A DNA stretch of 64,000 nt, taken from assembly GCF_000147815.2 (NCBI RefSeq), contig NC_015957.1, positions 4,092,001-4,156,000 on the forward strand, read 5' to 3'. A program made the position numbers and the translations under genes. The notes under the pieces are model-generated. The model was given only the letters and a program-made list of their open reading frames with translations, made no database searches and had not been told where the DNA came from. This document shows positions 9,313 to 18,042 of the stretch, piece after piece (within the stretch, counting starts at the first letter, position 1; the number at the start of each line of letters is the position of its first letter). The stretch is from Streptomyces violaceusniger Tu 4113 (GTDB lineage: Bacteria > Actinomycetota > Actinomycetes > Streptomycetales > Streptomycetaceae).

Positions 9313-10206
9313 TCAGCCGAGGATCACCGAGCGGGTGAGATGGCGTGGCTCGTCGGGGTCGAGCCCGCGCGTCGCCGCGATGGCGACCGCGAGCCGCTGC
9401 ACCACCACCAGTTCGGCCAGCGGGTCGCGGCCGGACCCGGCGACCCGGCCGCCGGTGCGGGTGATCTCCTGGTCCGCCACATCCGACGCCCCCTCGCCCA
9501 GCCACCACACCACGCTCCGCGGGCCGGTCACGCTGATCGGGCCGTGCCGGTACTCCTTGGCCGGATATGCCTCGGTCCACGACCCCGCCGCCTCGCGCAT
9601 CTTGAGCGCGGCCTCCTGGGCGACCCCGTAGGTCCAGCCCCGCCCGAGGAAGGTGAACTGCCCGGCGTCCACGAGCGCCCCGGGCAGCGGCTCGGCGAGT
9701 GCCGCCTCGCCGTCCGCCTCCAGGTGCTCCAGCGGCGCGCCCAAGTGGGCGCGGAGCAGGGCGAGTTCGCTGGTGGCCCAGCGGGTCTGCACCACCGACC
9801 GCTCATCGGCGAAGTCGAGCACGACCGCGGCGTCCGCGACGCCCACGACCGGGGAGTCGGGAACCGCCGTGATGACGGTGGTGGGCACCCGGCCGCGCAC
9901 CGCGCCGAGCAGCTCCAGCACCTCGGTCGTGGTACCGGACCGGGACAGTGCCACCACCCGGTCGTAGACGCGGCCGGCCGGCATCTCCGACGCCGCGAAG
10001 GCGTCCGTCTCGCCCTGGCCGGCCGCCTCGCGCAGCGCCGCATACGACTGGGCGATGAACCACGAGGTGCCGCAGCCCACGACGGCGACCCGCTCACCCG
10101 GCCGGGGCAGCGCCGCCTGTACGGGCCCCTCCGGATCCCGGGCCAGGGCGATGGCGCGCCGCCAGCAGTCGGGCTGGCTCGCGATCTCGGCCTCGGTGTG
10201 GCTCAT
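9313..10206 (-). CDS. SIS-domain sugar isomerase/deaminase (AgaS/GlmS-like)
   Basis: The 297-residue protein has two sugar-isomerase domains. The first carries VAVVGCGTSWFIAQSYAALRE and RVVALSRSGTTTEVLELL. The second carries FTFLGRGWTYGVAQEAALKMREAAGSWTEAYPAKEYRHGPIS, the usual phosphosugar-binding signature. It lacks the glutaminase domain of GlmS, so it fits AgaS/FrlB-type phosphosugar deaminases or deglycases. The ATG at 10206 is chosen because GAGGGGGG precedes it and because upstream sequence holds the operator region shared with the divergent DeoR gene. It forms an operon with the downstream aldolase. Confidence 0.88.
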   Translation of the reverse strand: MSHTEAEIASQPDCWRRAIALARDPEGPVQAALPRPGERVAVVGCGTSWFIAQSYAALREAAGQGETDAFAASEMPAGRVYDRVVALSRSGTTTEVLELLGAVRGRVPTTVITAVPDSPVVGVADAAVVLDFADERSVVQTRWATSELALLRAHLGAPLEHLEADGEAALAEPLPGALVDAGQFTFLGRGWTYGVAQEAALKMREAAGSWTEAYPAKEYRHGPISVTGPRSVVWWLGEGASDVADQEITRTGGRVAGSGRDPLAELVVVQRLAVAIAATRGLDPDEPRHLTRSVILG

Positions 10207-10241
10207 GGGACCCCCCTCGTCGCACGGATGACCCGAGCACT

Positions 10242-10297
10242 TTTCATGCGCGGAGTTGTTTCGTGCGAGCAGATAATGCGCAGGATCACGCATGAAA
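10242..10297. promoter_or_regulatory. DeoR-type operator region, three related half-sites
   Basis: Between the divergent SIS and DeoR genes lie TTTCATGCG (10242-10250), TTTCGTGCG (10259-10267) and the inverted copy CGCATGAAA (10289-10297). Repeated half-sites in direct and inverted orientation are typical of DeoR/GlpR repressors, so the adjacent DeoR protein probably binds here and controls both directions. Confidence 0.6.
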
Positions 10298-10333
10298 GTC
10301 CAGAGCCGATGTGCGCGGGGTAGGGTGATCGAC

Positions 10334-11119
10334 GTGAAACGGCCCGAGCGCTGGAACGCCCTGCTGGATCTGCTGACCAGGGACGGCAGGATCGATGTGG
10401 AGGAGGCGGCCGCCGAGCTGGCGGTGTCCGCCGCGACCATCCGCCGCGACCTGGATGAGCTCGCTCAGCAGCAGATGCTGACGCGTACCCGGGGCGGCGC
10501 GGTCGGGCAGAACCTCTCGTACGACCTTCCGCTGCGCTACAAGACCGCCCGGCGCGCCTCGGAGAAGCAGCGGATCGCCGCCGCGGCGGCCCGGATGGCC
10601 GAACCGGGCTCGATCGTGGGTCTCAACGGCGGGACGACCACCACCGAGGTCGCCCGCGCCATCTCCCTGCGCGGCGATCTATCCGCCCCGGGCGGCGGCA
10701 CGGCTGTCACGGTCGTCACCAACGCCCTGAACATCGCCAGTGAGCTGGCGGTGCGCCCCCAGGTCAAGATCGTGCTCACCGGCGGGGTCGCCCGTCCGCA
10801 GTCCTTCGAGCTGATGGGGCCGCTGGCCACCGGGGTGCTGGGCCAGGTGTCGCTGGATCTGGCGATCCTCGGCGTGGACGCGCTGGACACGGTCCAGGGC
10901 GCGACCGCCCACCATGAGGGGGAGGCCAGCATCAACCACCTCATGGCCGGCCGGGCGGCCCGGGTGGTGGTCGTGGCCGACAGCTCCAAGCTGGGCCGCC
11001 GGGCGTTCGCCCGGATCTGCGCACTCGAGGAGATCGATGTGCTGATCACGGACACCGGCGCCGATGCGGAGCTGGTTGCTCCGTACACCGAGGCCGGTGT
11101 CCGCGTGATCAGGGCCTGA
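10334..11119 (+). CDS. DeoR/GlpR-family transcriptional repressor
   Basis: The 261-residue protein has an N-terminal winged helix (ERWNALLDLLTRDGRIDVEEAAAELAVSAATIRRDLDELAQQQMLTRTRGGAV), the DeoR signature. Its C-terminal sugar-phosphate sensor domain shows GLNGGTTTTEVARAI, VVTNALNIASEL, KIVLTGG and VVVADSSKLGRRAF. It is divergent from the SIS/aldolase operon, which it very likely regulates using a phosphosugar as inducer. The GTG at 10334 is favoured, with GGGGTAGGG upstream; in-frame ATG at 10292 would overlap an inferred operator half-site. Confidence 0.93.
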   Translation: MKRPERWNALLDLLTRDGRIDVEEAAAELAVSAATIRRDLDELAQQQMLTRTRGGAVGQNLSYDLPLRYKTARRASEKQRIAAAAARMAEPGSIVGLNGGTTTTEVARAISLRGDLSAPGGGTAVTVVTNALNIASELAVRPQVKIVLTGGVARPQSFELMGPLATGVLGQVSLDLAILGVDALDTVQGATAHHEGEASINHLMAGRAARVVVVADSSKLGRRAFARICALEEIDVLITDTGADAELVAPYTEAGVRVIRA

Positions 11120-11172
11120 CGGGCCCGAAGTGCCGGACGGGCCCGAAGTGGCCGACGGGCCCGGAGCGCCCG
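11118..11172. repeat. Short tandem repeat between convergent genes
   Basis: Three imperfect copies of an about 18-bp unit (GACGGGCCCGAAGTGCC type) fill the gap between the DeoR stop and the dehydroquinase stop. Each contains GGGCCC; a termination role is possible but not shown. Confidence 0.6.
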
Positions 11173-11176
11173 ACGC

Positions 11177-11650
11177 CTACGCCTTGGCCGCGGCCAGCAG
11201 GGCGGCCACCCGCTCGACGGCGAACGCGTAGCCCTGGACACCGCATCCGGCGATTACCCCGTTGGCCAGCGCGGAGACATAGGAGTGGTGCCGGAACGTC
11301 TCCCGCTGGTGGATGTTGGAGATGTGCACCTCCACGATCGGCAGACCGTCGCAGGTCGCCAGGGCGTCGCGCAGCGCGACGGAGGTGTGGGAGTAGCCCG
11401 CGGGGTTGATGATGACCGCCGCGTGGTGCTCACGCGCCTCATGGACCCAGTCGATCAGCTGCCCCTCGTGGTTGCTCTGCCGGCAGTCGGTCCTCAGACC
11501 GTGCGGCGCGGCCGTCACGGCGACCAGCTTCTCGATGTCGGCCAAGGTGTCCGTACCGTAGATCTCGGGTTGCCGACGGCCCAGGAGATTCAGATTCGGC
11601 CCGTTCAGGACCATGATCGTGGAACGGTCGCGCACGGGGGCGGTCGCCAT
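11177..11650 (-). CDS. aroQ: Type II 3-dehydroquinate dehydratase
   Basis: The 157-residue enzyme catalyses dehydration of 3-dehydroquinate in the shikimate pathway (or the reverse use in quinate catabolism). The family hallmarks are all visible: [19 protein letters not shown] with the catalytic Tyr, [34 protein letters not shown] with the catalytic His, and [21 protein letters not shown]. Length matches the streptomycete dodecameric type. The ATG at 11650 follows AGGAAGGA; a further in-frame ATG upstream lacks a site. It stands alone among sugar-catabolic genes and no other shikimate gene is adjacent. Confidence 0.95.
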   Translation of the reverse strand: MATAPVRDRSTIMVLNGPNLNLLGRRQPEIYGTDTLADIEKLVAVTAAPHGLRTDCRQSNHEGQLIDWVHEAREHHAAVIINPAGYSHTSVALRDALATCDGLPIVEVHISNIHQRETFRHHSYVSALANGVIAGCGVQGYAFAVERVAALLAAAKA

Positions 11651-11727
11651 GGCGTGGTGGTCCTTCCTGGGCGGTCGGTACATCGAGGGCGGTTCACCGG
11701 GGACACCGGCCCGCGACGCATCGTAGA

Positions 11728-13569
11728 TCAGGGATATGACACCACGGTCGACGGCACGGTGGAGGTGCCCGACGTGGGAGATCCGATGTCATTGATGACG
11801 CGTTCGTACTGGCCCTGGCCGCCGAGCGAGACGACCAGCAGATTGTGGAACTTCACCCCCGACGCGTTCGGGGCGGCAAAGCCGTGGTGCTGCACGATGC
11901 TCGGGGCGACGTTGTAGTAGCAGTAGCTGCCGAGCCCCCATCCCTCGTGCGTGGTCACCGAATCGGCCACCTTGTAGGCCGCGTAGCCCTTGATGGAGCC
12001 GTTCTGGATGGCCGCCTGGTTCGGGGCGTCGTACGCCTTCTCGTTCTGGAAGAAGATGGTGCGGCCCCGCTGCCCGTACCACTGCACGTCGTACTTGTTG
12101 AAGTGCTCCACGAACAGCCCCGTGGCGAGGACGTCGTCGCCGTTGACCCGGACTCCGTAGTCCGCGCGGTTGGTCTCCCAGCCGACCCCGTCACCGTGGT
12201 CGGCGCGCCAGACCCAGGTGTGGTCGACGATGGTGTGACGGCTGTTGATCACCATGCTGGTGGTGGCCTTGCCGGGGCCCGCGCCGCCGATGCGGATGAA
12301 CACGTCCTGGACGGTGGTGGGGTTGGCCGAGTGGTCGGCCGAGGCTCCCGCCGGGCCGACTTCCAGCAGGGTGGTCGAGTTGACCGGTCCGGCGTCGATG
12401 AGGAAACCGGCCAGCCGCACCCCGTCCACATCGGCGACCTTCAGCGCGGTGGCGCCGTTGTCGGGGATGAGTGTGGCGTAGCCGAGCCCGAGGACGACGG
12501 TGTTCGCCCGGTTCACCTGGATCGGCTGGTCGAGGTGGTAGATCCCCGGGGTGAGCAGCAGTTGGAGCCCCTGGGCGAGTGCCTCGTTGAGGGTGGCCGC
12601 GGTGACGCCGGGCTTGGCCACGTAGAACTGCGACAGCGGCAGCGAGGTGCCTCGGGGGGTGCCGTTGCCCCAGGTGACCCCGCGGGCGTTGGTCCGCTTC
12701 TCGGGGAGGAAGACCCGGTACTCGCTGCCGTCGAGGTACAGGAAGGGCTTCTCCCGGGAGACGGGGGTGGTGTCGAGCGTGGTGTACGGCGGGTTCGGGA
12801 AGCTCTGCCCGGGGGCGCCCTCCACACCGGAGAACACCATGTTCCACACGCCGTTGAGCCAGCTCCCGATCGCGCTGTCGCGGGTGTACCACTGCTGCTG
12901 GGAGTACGGTCCGACCTGGCCGTCGATGCGGCTGTCCGCGATATAGCCGCCGCTCGCCCAGCCGTAGCCGTCGGGGGAGAGGTTGAGCCCGCCGCGGACG
13001 TGCATCCGGCGGAAGGGCGCCGCCTGCGCCACCGCCCAGCGGTTGGTGCCGTTGACCGGGACGACCGCGAGGTTCTCCGCCGAACGCCAGAAGTTCTGGG
13101 TGGCATTGCCGTTGAACCACCCGGCGTCCACCGTGATGTCGCCGTTGATGGTGGTGTCGTCGGGGGACAGCCCCAGTCCGGCGATGGAGGTGTAGAAGCC
13201 GATCTGGGCGTTGAGCCCGCTGTAGGAGCCGGGCTTGAACAGCAGGGCGTAGCGCCCGGTGCCGAACTGCGCCGACTCCTGCTTCTTGAACACCTCGTCC
13301 AGCTTGGCCTGGATGCCGGGCGTGGACGGGTCGAAGACGATGACGTTCGGGCCGAGGTCGCCGCCGCCCGGCAGCGCCCGCGGGCTCTTTCTCCGGCCGG
13401 AAGGGGTGGCCGACGCGGGGGTGGCCAGGCCGGCGAGGGCGGGGGCCGATGCGACGGCGGCCGCGGCGCCGAGCACGGCCCGGCGGCCGACCGGGGAGCG
13501 GCCGGAGGAAGAAGGCGTGGGGGAAGGCGTGGGGGAAGGCGTGGGGGAAGGCGTGGGGGAAGGCGTCAT
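11728..13569 (-). CDS. Secreted GH55-like exo-beta-1,3-glucanase
   Basis: The 613-residue protein opens with four Thr-Pro-Ser-Pro repeats followed by a Tat-like signal ([20 protein letters not shown]). The body reads as two right-handed beta-helix domains: [20 protein letters not shown] near residue 75 and a second half beginning near 320 with [26 protein letters not shown]. The segment [65 protein letters not shown] resembles the catalytic region of actinobacterial GH55 laminarinases; the Glu in QNE is the candidate acid. Family assignment is from memory. AGGAGAG precedes the ATG. An AGCGCT-centred operator lies upstream and is shared with the neighbouring genes. Confidence 0.8.
   Translation of the reverse strand: MTPSPTPSPTPSPTPSPTPSSSGRSPVGRRAVLGAAAAVASAPALAGLATPASATPSGRRKSPRALPGGGDLGPNVIVFDPSTPGIQAKLDEVFKKQESAQFGTGRYALLFKPGSYSGLNAQIGFYTSIAGLGLSPDDTTINGDITVDAGWFNGNATQNFWRSAENLAVVPVNGTNRWAVAQAAPFRRMHVRGGLNLSPDGYGWASGGYIADSRIDGQVGPYSQQQWYTRDSAIGSWLNGVWNMVFSGVEGAPGQSFPNPPYTTLDTTPVSREKPFLYLDGSEYRVFLPEKRTNARGVTWGNGTPRGTSLPLSQFYVAKPGVTAATLNEALAQGLQLLLTPGIYHLDQPIQVNRANTVVLGLGYATLIPDNGATALKVADVDGVRLAGFLIDAGPVNSTTLLEVGPAGASADHSANPTTVQDVFIRIGGAGPGKATTSMVINSRHTIVDHTWVWRADHGDGVGWETNRADYGVRVNGDDVLATGLFVEHFNKYDVQWYGQRGRTIFFQNEKAYDAPNQAAIQNGSIKGYAAYKVADSVTTHEGWGLGSYCYYNVAPSIVQHHGFAAPNASGVKFHNLLVVSLGGQGQYERVINDIGSPTSGTSTVPSTVVSYP
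13517..13568. repeat. 12-bp tandem repeat encoding Thr-Pro-Ser-Pro units
   Basis: Four near-identical 12-bp copies (GGGGGAAGGCGT type) lie at the 5' end of the GH55 coding region. They place a Pro-rich extension in front of the Tat signal, and copy number could vary by slippage in frame. Confidence 0.85.
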
Positions 13570-13612
13570 GGGGGCGTCTCTCCTGGTTCAGTAAATGAAC
13601 GGGATGGGGGTG

Positions 13613-13627
13613 AGGGAGCGCTCTCTT
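13613..13627. promoter_or_regulatory. LacI-type operator upstream of GH55
   Basis: The sequence GGGAGCGCTCTC is an imperfect palindrome centred on AGCGCT (13617-13622). It resembles the sites at 13870 and 16930 and the general form of LacI-family (CebR-like) operators in Streptomyces. Confidence 0.65.
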
Positions 13628-13869
13628 GCCGTCGCATGCTTCAGTCATGTGAACGACTCGTCAAGAGTTGTGACCGTAGTCTGTGCGTGTTGTTGCCTTT
13701 TGAACATCAACTGGCCTGGAAATTCCGGTAGTTCGGGCACACTTGGGGCGGATTCGCGACCACTCGTGTCCATGGATGTTGTGTTCAAGAGGTAAGCGGA
13801 AACCGGTGTCTGATCCTTTCCGCTCGACGCCTTGACACCTTCGCGTCCTCGCCCGGACACTCCGGTCTT

Positions 13870-13883
13870 GGAGAGCGCTCTCC
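13870..13883. promoter_or_regulatory. LacI-type operator upstream of the DUF1996 gene
   Basis: GGAGAGCGCTCTCC is a perfect 14-bp palindrome about 60 bp upstream of the DUF1996 start. It is the best version of a motif that also precedes the GH55 gene and the LacI gene at 16977, so that LacI protein is the likely binder. Confidence 0.75.
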
Positions 13884-13944
13884 CGATGTTGTCGCGGGTC
13901 TGTGACGGCCCGTCATACCCTCTCTCCAGGTGGCAGGAGTCTCC

Positions 13945-15060
13945 ATGGCACGGAGATCGAAGATCGTTTCAGGAACCCTGATCGCAGGCGCGTTACTGCT
14001 GACCTCGCTCGGACTCGGTGGCATCGCGATGAGCGCCGAAGCGCCCCCGGCGAAGCCCGCGAGTGGCGGCGTCACGGCCCCGGCGGGCGGCGGTGGCACG
14101 GCCGCCCACGCGGGGCATGTCATGGCGGCGCAGTCCGCCTCCTCGCCCGAGGACCCGGACGGCGACGGCTACATTCCCGCGAACCCGCCGGTCACCGGCG
14201 TCACCCCGTCCACGAAGGAGCCGTCGCCACGCTACTTCCATGAGTTCCAGGCCAACTGCTCGGTGAGCCACACCAAGCCGGACGACCCCATCGTGTACCC
14301 GCAGCAGCCGGGCGCGTCCCATGACCACACCTTCATGGGCAACACCACGACCGACGCGGCCAGCACCACGGCCTCCCTCGAGGCCGGCCGCACCACCTGC
14401 AAGGCACCGGGGGACAAGTCGGGTTACTGGATGCCCACGCTGTTGGGCGGCGACCGGCCGGTGCTGCCCATCGGCCCGCAGACCATCTACTACAAGGCGG
14501 GCGTGACCGACTACACCAGTGTGCGGCCGTTCCCCAAGGGGCTGCGCTTCGTGGTGGGCGACCCGATGCAGACCGCCGAGGAGTTCCGCCACCACCCCGG
14601 CTTCGTGGAGGGCTGGGAGTGCGGCGACAGCTACTTCAACGTCGAGTTCCCCAAGGACTGCCCGAGCCGGCCCGACGTCCAGCTCAACATCCGTTTCCAG
14701 GCGCCCAGTTGCTGGGACGGCAGGTACCTGGACACGCCCGACCACCGCGGCCATATGGCCTACCCCGTGGTGAACCCCGGGACGAACAACAACGTGTGCC
14801 CCGCCGACCACCCGGTGGCGCTGCCGATGGTCGAGTTCAAGATGGCCTTCCCCGTCAACGGTGACCTCTCGCACGCGAGGCTGGCCAGCGGCCCGAGCTG
14901 GTCGTTCCACTACGACTTCTTCAACGCCTGGGACGCGCCCACGCTGAAGGCGCTCGTCGACCACTGCGTCGTCGGGGCGCTGCAGTGCGACGCCCGCGGC
15001 TACGACCAGACCCACCCCGAAGCCGGAGCGACCCTCGACGAGAACTACGAGCTGCCGTGA
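13945..15060 (+). CDS. Secreted DUF1996 protein with a TTA codon
   Basis: The 371-residue protein has an N-terminal signal (RRSKIVSGTLIAGALLLTSLGLGGIAMS), an Ala/Gly-rich linker and a DUF1996 domain from about residue 85. The hallmarks are FHEFQANCSVSHTKPDDPIVYPQQPGASHDHTFMGNTTT, GYWMPTLL, NIRFQAPSCWDGRYLDTPDHRGHMAYP and WSFHYDFFNAWD, with conserved His and Cys residues. The domain is common in fungi and actinobacteria beside wall- and glucan-active enzymes; its biochemical role is unknown to me. Residue 17 is encoded by TTA (13993-13995), which makes translation dependent on the bldA tRNA in Streptomyces. The ATG at 13945 follows GGCAGGAG. It lies upstream of a glycosidase gene on the same strand. 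Confidence 0.88.
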   Translation: MARRSKIVSGTLIAGALLLTSLGLGGIAMSAEAPPAKPASGGVTAPAGGGGTAAHAGHVMAAQSASSPEDPDGDGYIPANPPVTGVTPSTKEPSPRYFHEFQANCSVSHTKPDDPIVYPQQPGASHDHTFMGNTTTDAASTTASLEAGRTTCKAPGDKSGYWMPTLLGGDRPVLPIGPQTIYYKAGVTDYTSVRPFPKGLRFVVGDPMQTAEEFRHHPGFVEGWECGDSYFNVEFPKDCPSRPDVQLNIRFQAPSCWDGRYLDTPDHRGHMAYPVVNPGTNNNVCPADHPVALPMVEFKMAFPVNGDLSHARLASGPSWSFHYDFFNAWDAPTLKALVDHCVVGALQCDARGYDQTHPEAGATLDENYELP

Positions 15061-15063
15061 ACC

Positions 15064-15105
15064 ACGGCCCGGCCGCCGGTGCGCACACCACCGCGGCCGG
15101 GCCGT
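15064..15105. terminator. Hairpin between the DUF1996 and glycosidase genes
   Basis: A perfect 13-bp inverted repeat (ACGGCCCGGCCGC and its complement) with a 16-base loop begins directly after the DUF1996 stop codon. It could terminate or attenuate transcription into the downstream glycosidase gene. Confidence 0.65.
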
Positions 15106-15143
15106 TCGCACGCCACTTCCCCGACACACCGAAAGACACCACC

Positions 15144-16892
15144 ATGACCCGGACCCGTACCGCTCCACGCCGTATCGCGGCGCCCCTCACCGCCGGTCTG
15201 CTGGCCGCCGGCGCCCTCGCACTGCCCGGCCAGCAGGCACACGCCGCCGGAAGCGTCGTCAAGGTCACCGGCACCCAGGGCGACTGGCGGCTGACCGTGG
15301 ACGGCCGGCCGTATCAGATCAAGGGCCTGACCTGGGGCCCCGCCATCGCGGACGCCGACCGCTATCTGCCCGATCTGCGGTCGATGGGCGTCAACACCCT
15401 CCGCACCTGGGGCACCGACGCCTCCAGCAAACCCCTCTTCGACTCGGCCGCCGCCAACGGCGTCAAGGTGATCGCCGGTTTCTGGCTGCAGCCCGGTGGC
15501 GGCCCGGGCAGCGGCGGCTGTGTGAACTACCGGACGGACACCGCCTACAAGGACCAGATGCTCGCCGAGTTCCCCAAGTGGGTCGCCACGTACAAGGACC
15601 ACCCGGGCGTGCTGATGTGGAACGTCGGCAACGAGTCGGTGCTCGGCCTGCAGAACTGCTACAGCGGCGATGAGCTGGAGCGGCAGCGCGACGCCTACAC
15701 CACGTTCGTCAACGACATCGCCAAGAAGATCCATGGCGTCGACCCCGACCACCCGGTCACCTCCACCGACGCATGGACCGGCGCCTGGCCGTACTACCAG
15801 CGGAACGCCCCCGACCTGGACCTGTACGCCGTCAACTCCTACAACGCCGTCTGCGACATCAAGGCCACCTGGGAGCAGGGCGGTTACACCAAGCCGTACA
15901 TCGTCACCGAGACCGGCCCGCCGGGGGAGTGGGAGGTCCCCGACGACGCCAACGGCGTGCCGGCGGAGCCCACCGACCAGGCCAAGGCCGCGGGCTACAC
16001 CAAGGCGTGGAACTGCGTCACCGGCCACCAGGGCGTCGCGCTCGGCGCCACGATGTTCCACTACGGCACCGAGGACGACTTCGGCGGCGTCTGGTTCAAT
16101 CTGCTGCCCGCCGGCCAGAAGCGGCTGTCGTACTACGCGGTGAAGAAGGCGTACGGCGCGGACACCTCGCACGACAACACCCCGCCGGTCATCTCCGCAC
16201 TGGCCGTGGACGGCGACCCCGCCAAGGTGGAGGCGGGCCGCGATCTGACGCTCACGGTCAAGGCCACCGACCCCGACGGCGACGCCCTCTCCTACCAGGT
16301 GCTGGGCAGCAGCATGTACCTCGACCAGGACAAGAAGCTCACCGCGCTGCCCGCCACCGACCTCGGTGGCGGACGGCTGAGGGCCACCGCGCCGGACCGC
16401 CCCGGCGTGTGGAAGATCTACGTCAAGGCCACCGACGGCAAGGGCAACGTGGGCATCGAGACCCGTTCCGTACGGGTCGTCCCGCCCGCCGTGAACGGCA
16501 CCAATATGGCCCTCGGCAAGCCGGCCACCGCCTCCTCGTACCAGGCGGGCGGTGGCGACTGCCCCTGCCCTGCCGCCAACGCCGTGGACGGCAAGGCGGA
16601 CACCCGCTGGGCGGCCGACTGGAGCGATCCGCAGTGGCTCCAGGTGGACCTGGGCGCGTCCACCCCCCTCACCCACGTCCAACTGGTCTGGGAGTCCGCC
16701 TACGCCAAGGCGTACACCCTCCAGACCTCCGACGACGGCCAGAGCTGGCGCACCATCCGTGAGGTGACCGACGGCAACGGCGGTGTCGACGACTTCGACG
16801 TCTCCGGCACCGGCCGCTACGTCCGCGTCCACGGCACGGCCCGTGGCACCGGATACGGCTACTCGCTCTACGAGTTCGGCGTCTACCGCTGA
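15144..16892 (+). CDS. Secreted clan-A glycoside hydrolase with CBM32-like C-terminus
   Basis: The 582-residue protein has a Sec signal (ending QQAHAAG near residue 34) and a TIM-barrel domain (about 40-350). The candidate acid/base Glu164 is in WNVGNES and the candidate nucleophile Glu256 in VTETGPPGEWE, both typical of clan GH-A (GH2/GH5/GH72-like). An Ig/cadherin-like segment (about 355-450, PPVISALAVDGDPAKVEAGRDLTLTVKATDPDGD) follows. The C-terminal F5/8-type (CBM32) domain has ALGKPATASSYQAGG, VDGKADTRWAADWSDPQWLQVDLG and RYVRVHGTARGTGYGYSLYEFGVY. The CBM closely resembles those in the GH16 protein at 25337, suggesting the same polymer. Exact GH family and substrate are uncertain; beta-glucan is inferred from neighbours. 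Confidence 0.8.
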   Translation: MTRTRTAPRRIAAPLTAGLLAAGALALPGQQAHAAGSVVKVTGTQGDWRLTVDGRPYQIKGLTWGPAIADADRYLPDLRSMGVNTLRTWGTDASSKPLFDSAAANGVKVIAGFWLQPGGGPGSGGCVNYRTDTAYKDQMLAEFPKWVATYKDHPGVLMWNVGNESVLGLQNCYSGDELERQRDAYTTFVNDIAKKIHGVDPDHPVTSTDAWTGAWPYYQRNAPDLDLYAVNSYNAVCDIKATWEQGGYTKPYIVTETGPPGEWEVPDDANGVPAEPTDQAKAAGYTKAWNCVTGHQGVALGATMFHYGTEDDFGGVWFNLLPAGQKRLSYYAVKKAYGADTSHDNTPPVISALAVDGDPAKVEAGRDLTLTVKATDPDGDALSYQVLGSSMYLDQDKKLTALPATDLGGGRLRATAPDRPGVWKIYVKATDGKGNVGIETRSVRVVPPAVNGTNMALGKPATASSYQAGGGDCPCPAANAVDGKADTRWAADWSDPQWLQVDLGASTPLTHVQLVWESAYAKAYTLQTSDDGQSWRTIREVTDGNGGVDDFDVSGTGRYVRVHGTARGTGYGYSLYEFGVYR

Positions 16893-16929
16893 TCCATGAC
16901 CGGTGGTGATGTGTCCCCGGCGGTGGCGG

Positions 16930-16941
16930 GAGAGCGCTCTA
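16930..16941. promoter_or_regulatory. LacI-type operator upstream of the LacI gene
   Basis: GAGAGCGCTCTA, centred on AGCGCT at 16933-16938, lies about 36 bp upstream of the regulator's start and matches the sites upstream of the GH55 and DUF1996 genes. Autoregulation is inferred. Confidence 0.65.
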
Positions 16942-16976
16942 TGCCCTCGGGGCGCGCTGCCACTAGGGTGCGGGGC

Positions 16977-18029
16977 ATGAACCGACACGCCCCGACCTTG
17001 GAGGATGTCGCCCGGGAGGCCGGTGTCTCCCGGGCGACGGTGTCCCGGGTCGTCAATGGCGTCCGCAACGTGGATCCGGCCATCCAGGACCTGGTCCGCG
17101 TCGCAATCGAGCGCACCGGCTACGCGCCCAACCGGGCGGCCAGATCGCTGGTGACCCGGCGCACGGGCACCGTGGCGCTCGTCGTCTCCGGGGCCGGGGA
17201 CGGCACCGGGGACACTTCGGAAGAGGAGCAGAACGCCTTCGCCGCGCGGGTGTTCGCCGATCCGTTCTTCGGCCGGGTGGTCGGCGGGGTGGTGGGGTTC
17301 CTGCGGCCGCGCTCGACGCACCCGGTACTGATGTTCGCCGAGTCCCCGCAGGCCAGGCAGGAGGTGCTGAGGTATCTGCGGCAGGGAAACGCGGACGGTG
17401 CGCTCGTGGTGTCCACCCACCCCGACGATCCGCTGCCCGCGCTGCTGGCCGAGGCCGGACTGCCCGCCGTGCTGTTCGCCCGTCCTGTGCGGCCGGTCGC
17501 GCTGAGCCATGTCGACCTGGCGCACTGGGACGGTGGCCGCCTCGCGGCCGAGTGTCTGCTGGCCCGGGGGTGCCGGAAGGTGGCCACCGTGTCGGGGCCG
17601 TGGGCCGTGGCGGCGAGCCAGGAGCGGCTCGCCGGGTTCCGCGACACCATGGCCCGCGGCGGCCATCCGTATGTGGCGGTGGCCGAGGGAGGCTTCACAC
17701 TGGACAGCGGGGTGGCGGCGATGACCGAGCTGCTGGCCGAACACCCGGATGTGGAGGGCGTGTTCGCCGCCAACGACCTGATGGCCCAGGGGGTCTGCCA
17801 GGTGCTGAGGGAGCGCGGCCGGCGGGTGCCCGACGATGTCGCGGTCGTCGGCTTCGACGACTCCAGCGTGGCCGCCACCTGCCGGCCGCCGCTGACCTCG
17901 GTGCGCCAGCCGGTGGAGGACATGGCCGCGGCGATGGCCCGGCTGCTCGACGAGCACGTCCGCGGCCTGCGCACCGAGCCGGCCTCGGTCCTCTTCGAAC
18001 CGGAGCTGGTGGTACGCGAGTCGGCGTAG
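16977..18029 (+). CDS. LacI-family transcriptional regulator
   Basis: The 350-residue protein has a classic LacI helix-turn-helix (TLEDVAREAGVSRATVSRVVNGVRNVDPAIQDLVRVAIERTGYAPNRAARSLVTRRTGTVALV). A periplasmic-binding-protein-like sensor domain follows, with VFAANDLMAQGVCQVLRERGRRVPDDVAVVGFDDSSVAATCRPPLTSVRQP. It closes a same-strand set behind the DUF1996 and glycosidase genes and faces the ROK gene across a tandem-repeat array. AGCGCT-centred palindromes in front of the GH55 gene, the DUF1996 gene and its own gene make a local glucan regulon likely. The sensed sugar is unknown. Confidence 0.93.
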   Translation: MNRHAPTLEDVAREAGVSRATVSRVVNGVRNVDPAIQDLVRVAIERTGYAPNRAARSLVTRRTGTVALVVSGAGDGTGDTSEEEQNAFAARVFADPFFGRVVGGVVGFLRPRSTHPVLMFAESPQARQEVLRYLRQGNADGALVVSTHPDDPLPALLAEAGLPAVLFARPVRPVALSHVDLAHWDGGRLAAECLLARGCRKVATVSGPWAVAASQERLAGFRDTMARGGHPYVAVAEGGFTLDSGVAAMTELLAEHPDVEGVFAANDLMAQGVCQVLRERGRRVPDDVAVVGFDDSSVAATCRPPLTSVRQPVEDMAAAMARLLDEHVRGLRTEPASVLFEPELVVRESA

Positions 18030-18042
18030 CCCTCGCGTCGGA

